From Thalassobius sp034670005 (GTDB lineage Bacteria > Pseudomonadota > Alphaproteobacteria > Rhodobacterales > Rhodobacteraceae): DNA of 64,000 nucleotides. Position 1 is the stretch's first letter, and each line of letters starts with the position of its first letter. Below the pieces are notes generated by a model. That model was given only the letters and a program-made list of their open reading frames with translations, made no database searches and had not been told where the DNA came from. Location of the stretch: positions 496,001 through 560,000 of the forward strand of contig NZ_JAXMOH010000001.1 of NCBI RefSeq assembly GCF_034670005.1, read 5' to 3'. Below, in pieces: positions 59,762-64,000 of the stretch. A program made the translations under genes and the position numbers.

Positions 59762-60903
59762 CGCTGACTGCAAATTGGTCTTATCCCAACGCCATCCGCT
59801 TCGGGGCGGGGCGTATCAAGGAACTGCCCGAAGCCTGTGCGGCTGCCGGGATCACGAAACCGCTTCTGGTGACCGATAAGGGGCTGGCGCCGCTACCTAT
59901 CTGCGCGGCAACGCTGGATATCATGGAGGCCGCAAGTCTGGGACGGGGGATTTTTTCCGAAGTCGACCCAAACCCAACCGAGGTCAACCTTGAGGCGGGC
60001 CTGAAAGTCTATCGAGACGGCGGTCATGACGGGGTGATCGCTTTTGGCGGCGGCTCGGGTTTGGATCTGGGCAAGATGGTGGCCTTCATGGCCGGTCAGA
60101 CCCGACCCGTTTGGGACTTCGAAGATGTAGGTGATTGGTGGACCCGTGCCGATGCCGATGCCATCGCGCCGATTATCGCAGTGCCCACGACCGCCGGAAC
60201 CGGATCGGAAGTCGGACGCGCCAGCGTTTTGACCAATTCCAAAACGCATGCCAAAAAAATCATCTTCCACCCCAAGGTTCTGCCAACGGTGGTAATATCC
60301 GATCCGGAACTGACAGTAGGTATGCCACCCGCGATTACCGCGGGCACTGGGATGGATGCATTCGCCCATTGCCTGGAAGCCTATTGCAGCCCGCACTTCC
60401 ATCCGATGTCGCAAGGTATCGCGCTGGAAGGTCTGCGGTTGGTCAAGGAATACCTGCCTCGCGCCTATAAGGACGGCACTGACATCGAGGCCCGCGGTCA
60501 GATGATGGCGGCGGCTGCAATGGGCGCGGTGGCGTTTCAAAAGGGACTTGGCGCGATCCATGCGCTAAGCCACCCAATCGGGGCGATGTACAACACCCAT
60601 CATGGCACCACCAATGCGGTCGTCATGCAGCCAGTGCTGCGCTTCAACCGGGCCGCTATCGAAGAGCGGATCGAGCGGGCCGCAGCCTATCTGGGGATCG
60701 AAGGTGGCTTTGATGGCTTCTATGCGCTTGTTGGCGAACTGAACGCCTCTCTTGGCATTCCGGCGAACCTGACGGAACTGGGGGTGACCGATCCGGATAT
60801 CGCGGCACTGGTCCAAGGTGCCCTCGCCGATCCTTCCACCGGCGGTAATCCAGTAGAGATGACCGCCGAAAATACCCAAGCGTTGTTCGAGGCATGCCTC
60901 TGA
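59758..60903 (+). CDS. Iron-containing alcohol dehydrogenase
   Basis: A 381-aa enzyme of the group III alcohol dehydrogenases. It has the GGGSGLDLGKMVAFMAG nucleotide loop, PTTAGTGSEVGR, and the iron-ligand segment GAIHALSHPIGAMYNTHHG. ATG 59758 overlaps the aldehyde dehydrogenase stop; the frame upstream is a shadow. Substrate unknown: an alcohol or hydroxyacid. As the last gene of the operon it is followed by a strong terminator. Confidence 0.95.
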   Translation: MTLTANWSYPNAIRFGAGRIKELPEACAAAGITKPLLVTDKGLAPLPICAATLDIMEAASLGRGIFSEVDPNPTEVNLEAGLKVYRDGGHDGVIAFGGGSGLDLGKMVAFMAGQTRPVWDFEDVGDWWTRADADAIAPIIAVPTTAGTGSEVGRASVLTNSKTHAKKIIFHPKVLPTVVISDPELTVGMPPAITAGTGMDAFAHCLEAYCSPHFHPMSQGIALEGLRLVKEYLPRAYKDGTDIEARGQMMAAAAMGAVAFQKGLGAIHALSHPIGAMYNTHHGTTNAVVMQPVLRFNRAAIEERIERAAAYLGIEGGFDGFYALVGELNASLGIPANLTELGVTDPDIAALVQGALADPSTGGNPVEMTAENTQALFEACL

Positions 60904-60908
60904 TATCG

Positions 60909-60934
60909 AAAGGCGGGGTACGCCCCGCCTTTTC
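60909..60934 (+). terminator. Terminator of the catabolic operon
   Basis: AAAGGCGGGG (60909-60918) pairs with CCCCGCCTTT (60923-60932) across a TACG loop and is followed by T residues. It lies right after the alcohol dehydrogenase stop. Confidence 0.88.
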
Positions 60935-61866
60935 GACGTCTGATCTGCCCGTTCCCGCCACCGTCAAGGCGGAAGAAGCGAATCTGGGCGGGACCCGCCC
61001 AGATTCCACCTCAAATTCCTCTCTTTTGGGTGTTTTTCGAATCACCTTATGATCATTTTGACCCTCTAATTCGGACAATCCACCCAAACTCATGGAACTG
61101 TTTCCCGCAAAGCATCCTCTTTAAGTTGTAATCTTTTAAAATGTGGCTCGAATCCGGCATGTGCCTTTCTGGCCTAACCGACTGGTCCATAGATCGAACC
61201 GCCTAGATCGAGGTCGAAAGAGAGCTTGGGATTTTGACATCTCCTGTCAATTTCATGCCCGAAGTGGGAAACTTCGAAAACACCAAAACACGATAAAAGA
61301 GCAAGGTATTGTCTACCCTATTCAGTCAACGGGAATTCTCAGCCTCGATTGTTTTCGTTTTATCCACAGTCCGCCTGGCAATACTGTCAAAATTTGGTCA
61401 GAGCGAATTTCGCGATACGTGATCTTACGGCTCTGGAAGGCAATAACTTCGACCGTTTCGACCGATATTGTTAACCAAAAAAATCTTCAAAACAGTCCGA
61501 AATCCCTACAACCAGTACATTCCGACTAGAGCTCCGTGTAGGTTGCAAACCGCCTGATCTCATTGACTGAATTCGGTTTAATCTGCATAAACATACCTAT
61601 TGATTGGTTCAAATACGGGGAAAATTTTCGCCAAACTCTGCTCAAAATCGAATGGTGGAGTACCGATACACTGGAATGGCGAGAAGAGTATTTGAACCAG
61701 TAGAATACAGCTGCCGGGCAGGAACTGCCTAACTGCCTGCAGTCAAGACAGACAAACTGGAAACACCGACCGGAGATGCATTTGCGTCACCGGACACAAG
61801 ATTTGCGTGCCGCGCGAATGCGCGTTGGTTTGCATCTGCTGCGCTGAAAACCCTGGGGGGGTTAAT
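60935..61866. promoter_or_regulatory. Long AT-rich control region upstream of the sugar transferase
   Basis: These 932 bases carry no supportable gene; the 128-codon frame at 61143-61529 has no Shine-Dalgarno sequence or family resemblance. The DNA is clearly more AT-rich than the genes around it. Signals seen: dyad TTGACA-N5-TGTCAA (61234-61250), one perfect DnaA box TTATCCACA (61360-61368), and a 12-bp inverted repeat TGGTTCAAATAC (61605-61616) / GTATTTGAACCA (61688-61699). It probably controls the exopolysaccharide cluster that follows. Confidence 0.5.
60981..61005. repeat. 25-base near-perfect palindrome
   Basis: AATCTGGGCGGG, a single A, and CCCGCCCAGATT form a perfect 12-bp inverted repeat. 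It lies after the operon terminator. No T tract follows directly, so a protein-binding role or a back-up terminator for converging RNA are both possible. Confidence 0.6.
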
Positions 61867-62556
61867 ATGAACATGCATATGACTACGGCTCTGCAAGCTG
61901 CCAAAACCAATATGCCTCCGAACAAGGCGACGCTTCATCATCAGCCGACCGGTATGTACCGCATTGCGGGAAAGCGCGCTCTTGATCTGACTTTGGTTTT
62001 GCTGATGGCTCCCACGGTCCTAGTGGTGATTGTGCTGCTGGCCGCGGTCATCGCGCTGGATGGCAAATCACCTTTTTACTGTCAGAATCGCGTAGGCCGT
62101 AACGGCCGGGTGTACAGGATGTGGAAACTGCGCAGCATGACCCCCAATGCTGACGCGGCCCTGAAACAATACCTGGCGGACAACCCCGATGCCCGCCGCG
62201 AATGGGATGCAAACCAGAAACTACGCCACGATCCCCGGATTACCCGTTTCGGCAAACTGATCCGCCAGACTTCTCTGGATGAACTGCCGCAGCTGTGGAA
62301 CGTGGTGAAAGGTGAAATGTCACTGGTCGGCCCGCGTCCGATGATGTGCGAACAGCGCATCCTTTATCCCGGGACCGAATATTACGACATGCTGCCCGGT
62401 ATCACCGGTTATTGGCAGACCTCAGTGCGCAACGAAAGCAGCTTCCGCGACCGCGCCCAATTCGACGCTGCCTATCACCGCGATCTGTCGGTCGGGACCG
62501 ATATCAAAGTCCTTTTGGCAACCGTTTCGGTGGTAATGTCAGCCACCGGTCATTGA
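61867..62556 (+). CDS. Undecaprenyl-phosphate sugar-1-phosphate transferase (ExoY-like)
   Basis: A 229-aa membrane enzyme that transfers a sugar-1-phosphate to undecaprenyl phosphate, the first step of exopolysaccharide or capsule repeat-unit synthesis. It has one N-terminal membrane segment (GKRALDLTLVLLMAPTVLVV) and the catalytic blocks YRMWKLRSM, RITRFGKLIRQTSLDELPQLWNV, MSLVGPRPM and PGITGYWQ. ATG 61867 is preceded by a G-run (GGGGGGG). The short ExoY-like size means that it lacks the large N-terminal domain of WbaP. Confidence 0.93.
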   Translation: MNMHMTTALQAAKTNMPPNKATLHHQPTGMYRIAGKRALDLTLVLLMAPTVLVVIVLLAAVIALDGKSPFYCQNRVGRNGRVYRMWKLRSMTPNADAALKQYLADNPDARREWDANQKLRHDPRITRFGKLIRQTSLDELPQLWNVVKGEMSLVGPRPMMCEQRILYPGTEYYDMLPGITGYWQTSVRNESSFRDRAQFDAAYHRDLSVGTDIKVLLATVSVVMSATGH

Positions 62557-62560
62557 TCGG

Positions 62561-63757
62561 CTATGACGCATTACGCGCTGCAACCGCCGCTTCGATCAGC
62601 GCGGCGGTGCGATCCGCCCATGCGTCCCAATTCAGACGTTCTTCATATTCGCGCCGGGTCGATTGTCTAAGCGCGTCATAGCGTTCAGGCGCCGCTAAAA
62701 ATTCTTGCACAATTTCGGCATAAGCCCCCGGCCCGGTATCGGTTGGCAAAGCAAAACCATTAATCCCATCATACACAGGAACGCCCCCTACATCGGCGCA
62801 GAGCGACGGCAAGCCATAGGCAGAAGCTTCGCAGAACGCAAATCCATAGGATTCAAAGGACGGCATCATCATGAAATGCGCCCGCCGATATAGATCCTGA
62901 AACAGCTTCATCTCGTCCGGCTTGGACTTGTCCAGGGACGGATAAACCCTTAGCGCGTCCCCCAATCCGGTTTCGGGCGGCGTACACCCCACCACGGTCA
63001 GCCGGGCATCGACGCCCTGATCCCGCAACAACTGAACCGTTTCGGCAGTTATCGGACCGCCCTTGGCGAACCAATCCCGTCCCACCAGTAGAATTCTGAC
63101 CGGATTGCCCGCCACCAGCTGCGGTGCATCAGACAGGATACCCGGATCGGGAAAATTAGCGCCCCAAGGCACGACCTGACTGTGGCCGGGTGTCAGCTCG
63201 AACCATTTTTCGGCATCGTTCTTTATCCAGTTCGACGGCCAAAGCAGCAGATCCGTTGATTGAAACACCTGTGTTTCCGCCTTCACAATCAAATGGTCGA
63301 ATTTGCGCGACAGACTGAAAAAGCTGTCGAATGCCTGACCGATTTCAGAGTGTTTATAAACCGACGGGGTCGCGTCAGAGGTGAACACCGTCGTGATCGG
63401 ATAGGACGGTTTCAGACCGTACAGCGAATGAAAACTGTAAGCACAAAACAACACGTCGAATTGCTGCTGTTCCAGTTCCTTCCGCACGGCCCGGGCGATA
63501 ACCGATGACAGCAGCAGATGCAGCCGCCATTTAGCGCGCAGAATAATCGGCTCAGGCAACGCAAGAACCAATCGGCGGACAGGTTCGGCCCATCCCCATC
63601 CCTGCGACAGTATGTGGATGTTTTCGAACCGGGTGCTCAGTGCATCGAACAGCCGCGCATTGCCGCCGGAATAGAGGTTCCGATCACGCGGGTCGGCATC
63701 GCAGAGATACGCGACCCTGAGTGGGCTTTTGGGTGAAGAAGCATTTTCCAAAGTCAA
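62561..63757 (-). CDS. Glycosyltransferase family 4
   Basis: A 398-aa GT-B enzyme. The acceptor half starts RVAYLCDADPRDRNLYSGGNARLFDAL, and the donor half has VRILLVGRDWFAKGGP and FMMMPSFESYGFAFCEASAYGLP, with the E-x7-E donor motif (ESYGFAFCEA). It probably adds a sugar in the same surface polysaccharide pathway. It faces the sugar transferase, with only four bases between the stops. No strong terminator is seen in that gap. Confidence 0.9.
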   Translation of the reverse strand: MTLENASSPKSPLRVAYLCDADPRDRNLYSGGNARLFDALSTRFENIHILSQGWGWAEPVRRLVLALPEPIILRAKWRLHLLLSSVIARAVRKELEQQQFDVLFCAYSFHSLYGLKPSYPITTVFTSDATPSVYKHSEIGQAFDSFFSLSRKFDHLIVKAETQVFQSTDLLLWPSNWIKNDAEKWFELTPGHSQVVPWGANFPDPGILSDAPQLVAGNPVRILLVGRDWFAKGGPITAETVQLLRDQGVDARLTVVGCTPPETGLGDALRVYPSLDKSKPDEMKLFQDLYRRAHFMMMPSFESYGFAFCEASAYGLPSLCADVGGVPVYDGINGFALPTDTGPGAYAEIVQEFLAAPERYDALRQSTRREYEERLNWDAWADRTAALIEAAVAARNAS

Positions 63758-63961
63758 ATTCTTTGCCGGTCCGCGATCTTATTTAGTCCTGTTAAACGGA
63801 GGCTCGGCCGACAAACCTGACAAAATTCGAAAATATTTCATCAAAAACGCCGAACCGCCATCATTCTGCCCTAAGGTGACTATAAACAGATCACGTAAAC
63901 TATGTGAAAGAAACTGGGTCAGAATGTGACTTTGACCCCAAGAGGACAAAACAGGCGCTGA

Positions 63962-64000
63962 ATGCCAAACGCATTTGCATTTCTGGTTTTGGGGCTGTGG
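63962..64000 (+). CDS. Start of a probable O-antigen polymerase/ligase (truncated by window edge)
   Basis: An ATG at 63962 opens MPNAFAFLVLGLW and runs off the window. This matches the N-terminus that I recall for roseobacter O-antigen ligase-like proteins and fits the polysaccharide neighbours. The 204-base spacer from 63758 contains an imperfect dyad, TCACGTA ... TATGTGA (63891-63907), but no other gene. Confidence 0.4.
   Translation, partial: MPNAFAFLVLGLW

Noticed and set aside
61360..61368. Perfect DnaA box, as a hint of a replication origin
   Set aside because: Only one box is seen, with no repeats, no DnaA/RepC/ParAB genes and no clear unwinding element nearby.
61143..61529. 128-codon frame in the AT-rich region
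   Set aside because: No ribosome binding site, no recognisable motif, basic and mixed composition; best explained as chance in noncoding DNA.
63729..63929. 66-codon plus frame before the polymerase start
   Set aside because: It begins inside the minus-strand glycosyltransferase 5' end, lacks a ribosome binding site and has no family signal.
1..64000. CRISPR arrays, insertion sequences, prophage
   Set aside because: I found no regularly spaced direct repeats, transposase motifs, integrase or phage structural genes in either strand.

Overview
The window is one GC-rich (about 60% by eye) chromosomal segment of an alphaproteobacterium, most likely of the Roseobacter group (Rhodobacterales). The evidence is a CcrM-type GANTC methyltransferase with GANTC sites in its leader, the alphaproteobacterial type of SerC, a tripartite TRAP transporter, a roseobacter-style hybrid histidine kinase, the DUF3576/leuS/lptE/holA block, and a dispersed intergenic repeat that resembles elements I remember from roseobacter genomes. 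I see no plasmid, phage, IS or CRISPR signature. Most long antisense reading frames are shadows caused by high GC at third codon positions.

Layout. 1-2.5 kb: serine biosynthesis (3' end of serC, then serA). 2.5-6.3 kb: small heme-copper-oxidase-like membrane protein, LysR regulator, metallophosphatase, thiolase. 6.4-13.8 kb (minus): pbpC and a giant alpha-2-macroglobulin, a known periplasmic defence pair. 14-19.4 kb: orphan hybrid histidine kinase, then yaaA, recQ and a YggT protein on the minus strand. 19.5-26 kb: thioesterase, MFS, mepA, esterase-like phytase, queuosine-precursor transporter, a structured RNA locus, arfB, second MFS. 26-31.4 kb: trhO, a small RHH-like plus HRDH pair, Hsp70-like protein, and the NAD-salvage operon pncA/TfoX-like/pncB. 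31.4-34.3 kb: tRNA-Arg(CCT), LacI regulator, and an unusual membrane-anchored winged-helix protein coupled to a secreted partner. 34.4-44 kb: rnhB, ccrM, alkB-like gene, mutY, DUF721, DsbA-like thioredoxin, CoA transferase, yggS, TPR-sulfotransferase, porin. 45-52 kb: DUF3576 lipoprotein, antisense glycosyltransferase, leuS-lptE-holA, GST. 52-60.9 kb: an RpiR-controlled catabolic operon. 61-64 kb: AT-rich control region and exopolysaccharide genes, running off the edge into what looks like an O-antigen polymerase.

The parts most worth following are these. (1) The 52-61 kb operon joins a TRAP importer, a glutamine-synthetase-like ligase, an aldehyde dehydrogenase, an iron alcohol dehydrogenase and an N-formylglutamate-amidohydrolase-like enzyme. 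Its divergent RpiR regulator is separated from it by two near-identical 16-bp palindromes flanking a TTGACA -35. I infer catabolism of an amino alcohol through gamma-glutamyl intermediates. (2) The 24.0-24.2 kb RNA has its own promoter and terminator and a closing stem that buries a perfect Shine-Dalgarno sequence. (3) The 32.7-33.6 kb pair looks like a ToxR/ToxS-type sensor with the order of domains reversed. (4) The RHH-like/HRDH gene pair at 27 kb is arranged like a toxin-antitoxin module.

All calls come from reading the sequence and family knowledge; no database search was run. Start codons were moved from the longest frame where a Shine-Dalgarno sequence, signal peptide or family N-terminus indicated it.
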